From: Gammaproteobacteria bacterium
Lineage (GTDB): Bacteria > Pseudomonadota > Gammaproteobacteria > SZUA-229
Assembly: GCA_030148865.1 (NCBI GenBank)
Contig: JASBSR010000036.1
Location: 1-64,000, forward strand
DNA length: 64,000 nucleotides
Direction of reading: 5' to 3'
The notes below the pieces were generated by a model. The model was not told the origin of the DNA and made no database searches. It saw nothing but the letters and a program-made list of their open reading frames with translations. Shown here one piece after another: positions 8,689 through 16,141 of this stretch (position 1 is its first letter; each line of letters opens with the position of its first letter). The translations under genes and the position numbers were made by a program.

Positions 8689-9752
8689 AACACTGCATCT
8701 TCCAATATGGCTGTATAGATTTCGTGCATATGTTTGCAGGCTTCATCAAGCTCGTCATTATTGAACAGCTTACTCAGGCGCAAGGGGTTGATAGCCATCA
8801 CGCTTACCTTGCCCGCACTTTCCACCACGGTGACTCGACATGGCAAAAACATACCCACGCGCGGGTCAATCACAAGCGCATCAAACAGGAACCGGAAATT
8901 ACAGAAATGCAAAACAACCTGATTTTTGTTTTCCTTGCCCTCGGTCACCAGACCATGGTCCAGAAAATCTGTTCTAACCAGAGTGAAGTTTTGATTGGTG
9001 ATCGCAAGCTTCACATTCTCGACTGTTTCGGCAAGAGAATACGGTGATTCCATCACAATAACAGCGTCTTCTTCCGTCGGCTGCGATATCTGTTGTTGAT
9101 GGCCCGACTGTTGGTAAGCTGGTTTCTGATAGGCATCCGCAAATGAGCGCACATAGGCCACCAGATCATTAACATCCTTTTTACTTAGACCGGCTTTCGA
9201 CGCAGCGTTCATGGGCGTTCCTTCGCGGCCATGTAACACAGTATTTCTGATCATACTGTCTGTTGCGGCGGCAAGAAATCCAGGGTTGTTTAATGCAGGC
9301 GCAATAATCGGTAGATCGCGTTTACGCGAAAAAGTCACACCCGTGCCCTTACCACCTTTACCTTTTTCACCGTGGCACTGAGCACAATGCGAAGAAAATA
9401 ATACCTGACCATGTTTGACATCGCCTTTAACCACAGTGTTGTCGCGCGCCGGCGCTGGTTTCGTCGCCCAGCTGCGCAGATATGCTGTTATCGCCGTGAC
9501 TTGTGCGTCATCTAATTCGACAAAGCCTGGCATGATGCGTCCAGGGCGGCCAATACGGATTGTTTTCGACAAATATTCATCGTCAACACTATTAATGAAT
9601 GAAGGCAGCGCCAGCGGCACACCAACGCCACCATTACCATTCGACCCGTGACACGCAGAACAGTGTCTGGCGAACAGTTCTTCGCCATCAACCGCGGCAC
9701 GCGCGGTGGCGGTTAACAAAAGAAAACCTATGACAAGAAAAAGACGCACCAT
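8685..9752 (-). CDS. Diheme cytochrome c fused to a DUF302 domain
   Basis: A 355-residue exported protein: signal peptide (about 1-19), two class I cytochrome c domains with heme motifs CSACH (about 32-36) and CAQCH (about 123-127), each with a plausible axial Met (RIMPGF, GTPMNA), then a Q-rich linker (about 210-225) and a C-terminal DUF302 domain (about 230-355). It should transfer electrons in the periplasm, and the fusion links DUF302 to electron transport. The following gene encodes a second DUF302 protein. An FNR/ANR-like palindrome lies 57-70 bp upstream, suggesting induction at low oxygen. Electron partner unknown. Confidence 0.9.
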   Translation of the reverse strand: MVRLFLVIGFLLLTATARAAVDGEELFARHCSACHGSNGNGGVGVPLALPSFINSVDDEYLSKTIRIGRPGRIMPGFVELDDAQVTAITAYLRSWATKPAPARDNTVVKGDVKHGQVLFSSHCAQCHGEKGKGGKGTGVTFSRKRDLPIIAPALNNPGFLAAATDSMIRNTVLHGREGTPMNAASKAGLSKKDVNDLVAYVRSFADAYQKPAYQQSGHQQQISQPTEEDAVIVMESPYSLAETVENVKLAITNQNFTLVRTDFLDHGLVTEGKENKNQVVLHFCNFRFLFDALVIDPRVGMFLPCRVTVVESAGKVSVMAINPLRLSKLFNNDELDEACKHMHEIYTAILEDAVL

Positions 9753-9808
9753 GTCTGCTCGGGTTACCTGACTGTCGGTTATTTTGCCAGCAATTGTTAC
9801 ACCAGATA

Positions 9809-9822
9809 TTGACCCTGGTCAA
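9809..9822. promoter_or_regulatory. FNR/ANR-type binding site
   Basis: TTGACCCTGGTCAA is a perfect dyad matching TTGAY-N4-RTCAA, the consensus of FNR/ANR/DNR regulators. It lies 57-70 bp upstream of the cytochrome-DUF302 start, a plausible activator position, and just after the HIT gene stop. Direct sequence match; the regulator is inferred. Confidence 0.7.
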
Positions 9823-9843
9823 CTCTGCTGTGGACAGGCCCGG

Positions 9844-10188
9844 CTAACCTGGCGGCCAGTTCATACGCCTGCCGCCAAGCAGATGCAAATGAATGTGATA
9901 CACGGTTTGCCCTGCCATCGCATTGCAGTTCACTACTAGCCGATAGCCATCATCCTCAATCTTGTGTTCAGCGGCGATGTGTTTTGCCGCGAGATACAAT
10001 TTACCGATAGTGGCGGCATTATCTGTAGCGAGATCATTGATGGTTGCAATATGTTTTTTCGGAATAATCAGCACATGCACGGGCGCCTGAGGATTAACAT
10101 CATTGAAAGCCAGAACATCCTCGTCTTGGTAAACAATTTCTGCAGGAATTTGACCATCACGAATTTTACAAAACAGGCAATCAGTCAT
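9844..10188 (-). CDS. HIT-family purine nucleoside phosphoramidase-like protein
   Basis: A 114-residue HinT-like protein. It begins MTDCLFCKIRDGQIPAEIVYQD and contains the catalytic histidine triad in YHIHLHLLGG near the C-terminus. Family members hydrolyse AMP-lysine or purine phosphoramidates. I moved the start 11 codons downstream of the track start because AGGAG lies eight bases before this ATG and HinT proteins begin here. It lies immediately after recR on the same strand. The physiological substrate cannot be read from sequence. Confidence 0.92.
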   Translation of the reverse strand: MTDCLFCKIRDGQIPAEIVYQDEDVLAFNDVNPQAPVHVLIIPKKHIATINDLATDNAATIGKLYLAAKHIAAEHKIEDDGYRLVVNCNAMAGQTVYHIHLHLLGGRRMNWPPG

Positions 10189-10220
10189 TTCATTACTCCT
10201 AATCTGGTTAAGCGTGTCCA

Positions 10221-10817
10221 TCAGGAACGAATCGGCAGGCGACCACTAAAAGCGTGTGCTAGCGTGCCAGCATCAATGAATTCCAGCTCGCCCCCCAACG
10301 GCACGCCGTGGGCAATCCGCGTCGCTGCAATATTATGTGCTTTTGCCATTTCATAAATATAGTGCGCCGTGGTTTCACCCTCGACGGTCGGGTTAGTAGC
10401 CAGAATCAGTTCCTGCAATTCACCACTGGCAAGACGCTGCTCCAGTTTATCCAGCCCAAGCTCGGATGGGCCGATACCATCCAGTGGTGACAGCCGGCCC
10501 ATGAGTACAAAATATTTTCCGCGAAAATCGGCAATGTGTTCAATTGCCAGAACATCCACTGGAGTTTCAACCACACACAACAGACTGTTATCACGGCTTG
10601 TGCTATTACAGATGTCACAGATCTCAGTCTCGCTAAGAGTGCGGCAGACTTCACAGTGACCAATGTTCTCTACTGCGGACACTAATGTGCTCGCCAGTTT
10701 GGTCGCCCCCTGACGATCACGTTCCAGTAAATGAAACGCCATGCGCTGTGCTGACTTGGGACCCACACCGGGCAGGCATTTCAATGATTCGATCAGTTGC
10801 TGTAGTAATGGAGACAT
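10221..10817 (-). CDS. recR: Recombination protein RecR
   Basis: A 198-residue protein of standard length. It has an N-terminal helix-hairpin-helix ([20 protein letters not shown]), a C4 zinc finger ([16 protein letters not shown], about residues 57-72) and a Toprim domain (about 80-175, [14 protein letters not shown]). With RecF and RecO it loads RecA at ssDNA gaps. The dnaX-ybaB-recR order is the conserved bacterial arrangement; here ybaB and recR are separated by an inserted repeat. Confidence 0.97.
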   Translation of the reverse strand: MSPLLQQLIESLKCLPGVGPKSAQRMAFHLLERDRQGATKLASTLVSAVENIGHCEVCRTLSETEICDICNSTSRDNSLLCVVETPVDVLAIEHIADFRGKYFVLMGRLSPLDGIGPSELGLDKLEQRLASGELQELILATNPTVEGETTAHYIYEMAKAHNIAATRIAHGVPLGGELEFIDAGTLAHAFSGRLPIRS

Positions 10818-10821
10818 TTAT

Positions 10822-10920
10822 GACAAAGAATCCGCAGATAAACGCTGATTAACTCAGATATTTTTCGGTATTATTACACATCAACATCTGCGTGTATCTG
10901 TGTTCATCTGTGGATTGCAT
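10822..10920. repeat. Palindromic intergenic repeat between ybaB and recR
   Basis: The left arm AATCCGCAGATAAACGCTGATT and the right arm ATCTGTGTTCATCTGTGGATT are imperfect reverse complements separated by about 50 bp. Within each arm the word CGCAGAT/ATCTGTG is iterated. Repeats of this appearance are common in intergenic regions of environmental proteobacteria. It occupies almost the whole spacer and would be transcribed as a long hairpin. Confidence 0.65.
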
Positions 10921-10929
10921 TAACACTTA

Positions 10930-11253
10930 TCAAAAAGGTAGCTTCATGCCGCCAGGCAGGTTTAAACCTGCAGTCAGGCCGGACATTTTGCTGCTGCTTT
11001 CCTGTTCGATTTTGCGCACCGCATCATTAACTGCCGCGGCTAGCAAATCTTCCAGCATATCTTTGTCATCACCCATCAGGCTGTCATCGATTTTTACGCT
11101 GCGCAGTTCGTGACGACCATTCATCACTACTTTCACCATGCCACCACCGCTCTGACCTTCAACTTCCATATTGGCAATTTCTGCCTGCGCTTTTTGCATG
11201 TCTTCCTGCATTTTTTGCGCCTGTTTCATCAGGCCACCCATTGCACCTTTCAT
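10930..11253 (-). CDS. ybaB: YbaB/EbfC nucleoid-associated protein
   Basis: A 107-residue YbaB/EbfC protein beginning [26 protein letters not shown], the family's long N-terminal helix, followed by the beta core with [22 protein letters not shown]. The family forms dimers that bind DNA with little sequence specificity. It lies between dnaX and recR. The methionine- and glycine-rich ends are normal for the family. Confidence 0.96.
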   Translation of the reverse strand: MKGAMGGLMKQAQKMQEDMQKAQAEIANMEVEGQSGGGMVKVVMNGRHELRSVKIDDSLMGDDKDMLEDLLAAAVNDAVRKIEQESSSKMSGLTAGLNLPGGMKLPF

Positions 11254-11284
11254 TTCACCACCTCTTGATATAATCTATTCATGT

Positions 11285-12925
11285 TCAATTATCCGATTCA
11301 ACTGGCTTCACTGAACCGGGAATAATTTCTGCGTTCATATTTTTTTTCATCATCTGCACGAAGCTGTCATTCTCAATCGAAGTCTCAGCCTGTTGCTGAC
11401 GTTCGTCACGCACCCGAGCATCATTTTGAGCGGGTGTTTCTGTGGGCAGTTCCTGTTGATCTGCGATTTCAATCTGCAAATTGATTCCGGCATCATAATA
11501 GTCTGACAATGCGCTTTGTATGCGTTTTTCTGCCTTGCTGTTGCGTAACTGTTTAAAGCGCGTATCAAGTGCGAGCACGATGGTGTTATCTTTATGACTT
11601 TTTAATACACAGTTGGCCGCCAGTTGCTTCACCATGCCACTGATCGCGAGCTGTTCGATAATCCGCATCCAGTCGCCGCCTGCTGCGGCAATCTTGCGTG
11701 CCACTGACTTTGTCGTTGGCTGGGCAGTATGGGCTGGAGCTACGGGAGATGCAGAAGACGTTTGCGGCGCTGTTGTTTTTGTGCGCACATCTGGTACAGC
11801 ACTCGCAGTGATTGGTGCAGAAGTAACTACTTGTTCTGCCTGCACCGGGCGAAACGCCAACATGCGCAGCAACACCATTTCAAAACCGCTGCGCATATCC
11901 GGTGCCAGCGGCAAATCACGGCGACCGATCAGACCGATCTGATAAAACAGCTGGATATCTTCGGCACTCGCCTCGCTGGTGAGCTGAATCAGTTCTTCGC
12001 GCGCACTGACATAATCATCCAGTGCCTCAGGCACGGTTTTCGCCAGCGCCATATGGTGCAGCATACTGAGCAGTTCTGAAAGCACGTTTTCAAAATCGGG
12101 GGTGAGCTCGCTCAGCGCTTCGATTTCTGCCATTACCGCTGTGGCATCACCAGCAAATAATGCGCGCACCATATTTAATACCCGGTCACGCGAAATCGCA
12201 CCCAGCATCTCGCGCACTTCGGGCTCGCGCACCTGACCGGCACCAAAGGCCAGTGCCTGATCGAGCAGACTCAAACCATCACGCATACTGCCATCGGCGC
12301 CTTCGGCGAGTAACTGCAGTGCGGCAAGATCATGCTCAACTGAATCAGTCTGCAAAATATGCTGCAAATGCGACAGAATCATACTCACCGGCATGCGCTT
12401 GAGATTGAACTGCAAACAACGCGAGAGAATCGTCACCGGCAGTTTTTGTGGATCAGTGGTGGCGAGCAAAAATTTGACGTGCGGCGGCGGTTCTTCCAGG
12501 GTTTTCAGCAGCGCATTAAAACTGCTTTTGGAAAACATGTGCACCTCGTCGATCAGATACACTTTGTAGCGGCCACGGGTCGGTGCGTATTGCACGTTTT
12601 CGAGTAGCTCGCGGGTGTCATCGACGCCAGTGCGCGAGGCGGCATCGACTTCGATCAAATCGACAAAGCGGCCTTCGGCGATTTCACGACAGGCCGAGCA
12701 TTCTCCGCAGGGTTTTGAAGTCACACCGGTTTCACAGTTAAGTGACCTGGCGAATATGCGCGCGATGGTGGTTTTGCCAACACCGCGAGTGCCAGTGAAC
12801 AAATAGGCGTGGTGCAGTCGATCTTTGTCGAGCGCATTGATCAGCGCACGCTGCACGTGTTCCTGTCCGACCAGCTCGGAAAAATTAGCGGGCCGCCATT
12901 TGCGCGCCAGAACTTCATAACTCAT
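11285..12925 (-). CDS. dnaX: DNA polymerase III subunits tau/gamma
   Basis: The 546-residue clamp-loader ATPase. Walker A is GTRGVGKTTIAR (about 45-56), the zinc module is CETGVTSKPCGECSAC, Walker B-like is LIDEVHMFS, and the SRC motif is ILSRCLQFNL. An Ala/Pro/Thr-rich linker (about 365-410) precedes the domain that in tau contacts the polymerase alpha subunit. It is shorter than E. coli tau (643). An A8 run lies close to the C-terminus (MMKKNMN), too late to yield a gamma-like form. The 4.5S RNA gene lies just upstream. Confidence 0.96.
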   Translation of the reverse strand: MSYEVLARKWRPANFSELVGQEHVQRALINALDKDRLHHAYLFTGTRGVGKTTIARIFARSLNCETGVTSKPCGECSACREIAEGRFVDLIEVDAASRTGVDDTRELLENVQYAPTRGRYKVYLIDEVHMFSKSSFNALLKTLEEPPPHVKFLLATTDPQKLPVTILSRCLQFNLKRMPVSMILSHLQHILQTDSVEHDLAALQLLAEGADGSMRDGLSLLDQALAFGAGQVREPEVREMLGAISRDRVLNMVRALFAGDATAVMAEIEALSELTPDFENVLSELLSMLHHMALAKTVPEALDDYVSAREELIQLTSEASAEDIQLFYQIGLIGRRDLPLAPDMRSGFEMVLLRMLAFRPVQAEQVVTSAPITASAVPDVRTKTTAPQTSSASPVAPAHTAQPTTKSVARKIAAAGGDWMRIIEQLAISGMVKQLAANCVLKSHKDNTIVLALDTRFKQLRNSKAEKRIQSALSDYYDAGINLQIEIADQQELPTETPAQNDARVRDERQQQAETSIENDSFVQMMKKNMNAEIIPGSVKPVESDN

Positions 12926-13067
12926 GGAAAATTAACATCCGCCTGTGTGTTAGAGCTTCATTCTAACCGGAACTGTGATGGCTGACGAGAAAGGCCACAG
13001 ATTTGTGCCCCGGGTGCGTGCTTCAGGGTCGGCAAACACGGCCCGGCAAGCAAAACAAAAAGTGGCA

Positions 13068-13172
13068 ACCTGCCCCAGCCACACCCCGGCACCCGATACA
13101 CCACTACCGTTGCTCCCTTCCGGGCCTGGCGGAGTTCGCGGTTTCTCGTCGCGAGGGGACCGGAGCAGGTCA
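13068..13172 (-). ncRNA. ffs: 4.5S signal recognition particle RNA
   Basis: The minus strand contains the SRP RNA apical domain GCCAGGCCCGGAAGGGAGCAACGG with the GGAA tetraloop and the asymmetric internal loop that Ffh binds. CCTGC near the 5' end pairs with GCAGG near the 3' end, giving a rod of about 105 nt. TATAAT lies just upstream (13182-13187). A short GGCA-ggt-TGCC hairpin followed by ACTTTTTG closes the gene. Exact ends are estimated to within a few bases. Otherwise 12926-13216 is empty. Confidence 0.93.
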
Positions 13173-13181
13173 CCGCGCGGC

Positions 13182-13187
13182 ATTATA
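13182..13187 (-). promoter_or_regulatory. -10 element of the 4.5S RNA promoter
   Basis: A perfect TATAAT on the minus strand stands about 10 bp before the expected RNA 5' end and is followed by a GC-rich discriminator (GCCGCGCGG) typical of stable RNA promoters. No good -35 hexamer is visible at normal spacing. Confidence 0.6.
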
Positions 13188-13216
13188 CATGACTCGCCGC
13201 AAGATAATACGCGCGT

Positions 13217-14566
13217 TCAGTCTGTGGCTATATCGATACCTTCGCCCGCAACTTCAATCATTAACTTGACTTCATCATCGCTGATCACATAGGGCGGCAT
13301 GAAATACACCACATTGCCCAGCGGTCGTAGCAGCACACCGCGTTGCAGGGCGTGCTGATAAACCTTGAGGCCGCGCCGCGCCTGCCAGGGGTACGCCTGA
13401 CGGCTGGCTTTGTCCTGCACCATTTCGATCGCGACGATCATGCCGGTCTGGCGCACCTCGGCGACATGGGCGTGACCGGTCAGTGGTGCGCTGAGATTTT
13501 TCATCAACGTGGCCAGTTCGCGATTACGTCCCAGCACATCGTCCTGCGCAAATATATCCAGTGTCGCCAGCGCCGCAGCACAGGCCAGCGGATTGCCGGT
13601 GTAAGAATGCGAATGCAAAAAGGCAGTGAGTCTGGCGTAATCATCGTAAAACGCTTCGTATACCTGCGCCGTGGTCAGCACCACCGAGAGCGGTAAATAG
13701 CCTCCGGTAAGGCCTTTTGATAAACACATAAAGTCCGGCGTGATATTTGCCTGCTCGCAGGCGAACAAGGTGCCGGTGCGACCAAAACCGACCGCGATTT
13801 CATCGGCGATGAGGTGCACCCCGTGGCGGTCACAGGCCTCGCGCAGCAGGCCGAGATAAACCGGATCGTACATCCGCATATGACCGGCGCACTGCACCAG
13901 CGGCTCAACAATCACCGCACAGGCCTCGTGCGCGTACTGCTCCAGCGTGCGTTCCATGTCAGCAAACATACGCTGCGAGTATTCCGCGCAGCTTTCGCCG
14001 GATTCACGGTGGTAACAGTCTGGCGAAGCCACCGTGATCGGTTCCAGCAGCAGCGGCTGATAAGTATCTTTGTACAAACTGACATCACCAACTGCGAGCG
14101 CACCCAGGGTTTCACCGTGATAACTGTTGGCGAGATTGATATAGCGGGTCTTATTCGGCTGGCCAATGTTTTTCCAGTAATGAAAACTCATCTTCAGCGC
14201 GACTTCCACCGCCGATGAACCATTGTCAGCGTAAAAACAGCGCGCCAGCCCCGGTGGCGCCATTTTGAGCAGGCGCTCGGAGAGTTCGACCACGGGTTCG
14301 TGGCTGAACCCGGCGAGCAGCACGTGCTCCAGCTGGTCGAGCTGGGTTTTTATACCGGCATTGATGCGCGGGTTGGCGTGACCGAACAGATTCACCCACC
14401 ATGAGCTAACCGCATCGAGATAGCGTTTGCCGTCAAAATCTTCCAGCCAGACGCCCTGTCCGCGACGAATCGGCACCAGCGGTAGCGATTCGTGGTCTTT
14501 CATCTGGGTACAGGGGTGCCAAAGCACAGCGAGGTCACGTTCGATCAGGGTTCTGGATTCATTCAT
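13217..14566 (-). CDS. bioA: Adenosylmethionine-8-amino-7-oxononanoate aminotransferase
   Basis: A PLP-dependent class III aminotransferase of the biotin pathway, converting KAPA to DAPA with S-adenosylmethionine as amino donor. It starts MNESRTLIERDLAVLWHPCTQM; the WHPCTQM segment is characteristic of BioA. Other marks are SSWWVNLFGH, the cofactor region DNGSSAVEVALKM, LIADEIAVGFGRTG with the PLP aspartate, and the Schiff-base lysine in LSKGLTGGYLP. The track adds 17 arginine-rich residues upstream, which I left out. It gives 449 residues, near the usual 430. It is divergent from hemC with about 70 bp between them; no other bio genes are in the window. Confidence 0.95.
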   Translation of the reverse strand: MNESRTLIERDLAVLWHPCTQMKDHESLPLVPIRRGQGVWLEDFDGKRYLDAVSSWWVNLFGHANPRINAGIKTQLDQLEHVLLAGFSHEPVVELSERLLKMAPPGLARCFYADNGSSAVEVALKMSFHYWKNIGQPNKTRYINLANSYHGETLGALAVGDVSLYKDTYQPLLLEPITVASPDCYHRESGESCAEYSQRMFADMERTLEQYAHEACAVIVEPLVQCAGHMRMYDPVYLGLLREACDRHGVHLIADEIAVGFGRTGTLFACEQANITPDFMCLSKGLTGGYLPLSVVLTTAQVYEAFYDDYARLTAFLHSHSYTGNPLACAAALATLDIFAQDDVLGRNRELATLMKNLSAPLTGHAHVAEVRQTGMIVAIEMVQDKASRQAYPWQARRGLKVYQHALQRGVLLRPLGNVVYFMPPYVISDDEVKLMIEVAGEGIDIATD

Positions 14567-14601
14567 AAAGTACAACGGGTGTTCGTGGCGGCGTCTACGG
14601 T

Positions 14602-14607
14602 TATAAT
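14602..14607 (+). promoter_or_regulatory. -10 element of the hemC promoter
   Basis: A perfect TATAAT lies 31 bp before the ATG of hemC in the short bioA-hemC intergenic region. A clear -35 box is not seen. Confidence 0.5.
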
Positions 14608-14637
14608 GGCCGCCCATTTTGCCACTGATTGCTCGAA

Positions 14638-15570
14638 ATGAAAGACCTGATTCGCATCGCCACCCGCAAAAGTCCGCTCGCCCTGTGGCAGGCAGAGCAC
14701 GTGAAACGCCAGTTGATCATGAACAACCCACGCTTGCAGGTTGAGCTGGTGACCATGAGCACCCAGGGCGATAAAATTCTCGACACACCGCTGGCGAAAA
14801 TCGGCGGCAAGGGTCTGTTTGTCAAAGAACTGGAACAGGGCATGCTGGACGGTCGCGCTGATATCGCCGCGCACTCAATTAAAGATGTACCGATGGAATT
14901 TCCACCCGGTCTGTTGCTCGCCACCATTATGGAGCGTGAAGAGCCCTGTGATGCCTTTGTTTCCAACCATCACACCAACATCGACGCCCTGCCACAGGGC
15001 GCCGTAGTCGGTACCAGCAGTCTGCGTCGTCGCTGCCAGCTGCTCAATCGCCGCCCCGATCTGGTGATCAAAGACCTGCGCGGCAACGTCAACAGTCGGC
15101 TGGCGAAGCTCGATAATGACGACTATGACGCTATCGTGCTGGCCTGCGCCGGGCTGGTGCGGCTGGAAATGGAAGACCGGATACGCCAGCGGATTGATTC
15201 CAGTATCATGCTGCCTGCAGTCGGCCAGGGCGCGATTGGCCTCGAAGCACGCGCCGGCGATGACGAGATCCTGGCGCTGCTCGCCAGTCTGAATCACAGC
15301 GATACTGCAGACCGCATCCGTGCCGAACGCGCGCTCAACCACCGCCTGCAGGGCGGCTGCCAGGTGCCAATCGCCAGCTACGCCACACTCGACGGCGACA
15401 GCCTGCATCTGCGCGCCCTGGTCGGCGAGCCCGACGGCAGCGAGATCGTCAGCGGTGAAATCACCGGCCATCGCAGCGAAGCCGAAAGCCTCGGCGTCGA
15501 ACTCGGCGATGACCTGCTCGCCCGAGGCGCCAAAGGCATTCTTGATCGGCTGTACGCAGCAGAAAACTAG
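14638..15570 (+). CDS. hemC: Porphobilinogen deaminase (hydroxymethylbilane synthase)
   Basis: A 310-residue enzyme that polymerises four porphobilinogens to hydroxymethylbilane in heme and tetrapyrrole synthesis. It starts [22 protein letters not shown]. It has the substrate-binding RRRCQLL and [10 protein letters not shown] motifs, and the cysteine that carries the dipyrromethane cofactor in [13 protein letters not shown] (about residue 240). The track begins at an upstream TTG; I chose the ATG three codons later. hemD usually follows hemC but is absent here; a repeat region follows instead. Confidence 0.96.
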   Translation: MKDLIRIATRKSPLALWQAEHVKRQLIMNNPRLQVELVTMSTQGDKILDTPLAKIGGKGLFVKELEQGMLDGRADIAAHSIKDVPMEFPPGLLLATIMEREEPCDAFVSNHHTNIDALPQGAVVGTSSLRRRCQLLNRRPDLVIKDLRGNVNSRLAKLDNDDYDAIVLACAGLVRLEMEDRIRQRIDSSIMLPAVGQGAIGLEARAGDDEILALLASLNHSDTADRIRAERALNHRLQGGCQVPIASYATLDGDSLHLRALVGEPDGSEIVSGEITGHRSEAESLGVELGDDLLARGAKGILDRLYAAEN

Positions 15571-15702
15571 TCACAGCACACTGCCGTCAATTGCAAAGCC
15601 AACGCAAGTCACGTAACCTTGCGCCCCGACTGGCGTTGGCGGTATAAAAAATATTTTTTAGCTTTCCGCTGCCAGCTGATGGCCGCCGGCTATGCTTTCC
15701 TC

Positions 15703-15722
15703 GGAGGTGTCCGAGTGGTTGA
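15703..15722 (+). pseudogene. tRNA-Ser 5' fragment
   Basis: GGAGGTGTCCGAGTGGTTGA matches the first part of the intact tRNA-Ser(GGA) at 15878, apart from two missing bases in the acceptor. The match stops abruptly in the D-arm, where the hairpin-rich element begins. GAGCACGCC, the next piece of tRNA-Ser, resumes at 15806-15814 after the element. Confidence 0.75.
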
Positions 15723-15805
15723 CTAAATTCGCCGGGAGCGAATTTGAACATCAGCGTTTTTTGCTGATGGCCCGAAGGGCGGAGGCGCAGGACGCGCCGA
15801 GTCAC
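15723..15805 (+). repeat. Hairpin-rich tRNA-associated element, copy 2, inside a tRNA-Ser copy
   Basis: Serial hairpins AAATTCGC-cggga-GCGAATTT, CATCAGC-gttttt-GCTGATG, GCCC-gaa-GGGC and GGCGC-agga-CGCGCC. Stem order and the word GGGAGCGAATTTGAACA match copy 1 at 7715-7800. Left flank is the tRNA-Ser 5' fragment; right flank resumes with GAGCACGCC of the same tRNA. It looks like an insertion into the D-arm/anticodon-arm junction of a duplicated tRNA-Ser gene. No ORF. Confidence 0.65.
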
Positions 15806-15877
15806 GAGCACGCCGTAGTGCTCCGCTGCTGAACAGCCCGATTGAGTTCAAACAGCAGAATAAAGTTTAAAAGTTCT

Positions 15878-15967
15878 GGAGAGGTGTCCGAGTGGTTGAA
15901 GGAGCACGCCTGGAAAGTGTGTATACGGTCAAACGTATCGAGGGTTCGAATCCCTCTCTCTCCGCCA
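15878..15967 (+). tRNA. tRNA-Ser(GGA)
   Basis: A 90-nt class II tRNA with a long variable arm. The acceptor is GGAGAGG, the anticodon loop is CTGGAAA (anticodon GGA, reading UCC/UCU), the variable arm is TATACGGTCAAACGTATC, the T-loop is TTCGAAT, and CCA is encoded. It lies 63 bp after the interrupted tRNA-Ser copy on the same strand. Confidence 0.94.
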
Positions 15968-15985
15968 AACTTATGCCCTGACCTG

Positions 15986-16135
15986 AATGGCACTTACTCA
16001 AGAAAATTTTTTGTGTTTTCCGTCATTCCCATAAGCTTCTAGCGGGAATCCAGTTTTATATTCGTGTGATTCCCGCCAAAAACACGCGGCAACGACGATG
16101 GATTTAAGTGCTATACGCTTGAGTTAAGTGCCATT
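15986..16135. repeat. MITE-like element with terminal inverted repeats
   Basis: AATGGCACTTACTCAAG (15986-16002) and CTTGAGTTAAGTGCCATT (16118-16135) are inverted repeats differing by one inserted base. They bound about 150 bp without an ORF. Inside are CGTCATTCCC and GCGGGAATCCAG, a word pair common in short dispersed repeats of proteobacteria. The right end lies 6 bp from the ttrA stop. No transposase in the window would mobilise it. Confidence 0.65.
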
Positions 16136-16141
16136 CTGCCC

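Noticed and set aside
11336-11352. A8 run in dnaX as a programmed frameshift site
   Set aside because: It lies only about 20 codons from the stop, so it could not produce a gamma-like truncated subunit; no hairpin follows.
14875-15471. 198-residue minus-strand ORF opposite hemC
   Set aside because: Shadow of a well-identified hemC; no domain or ribosome-binding site.
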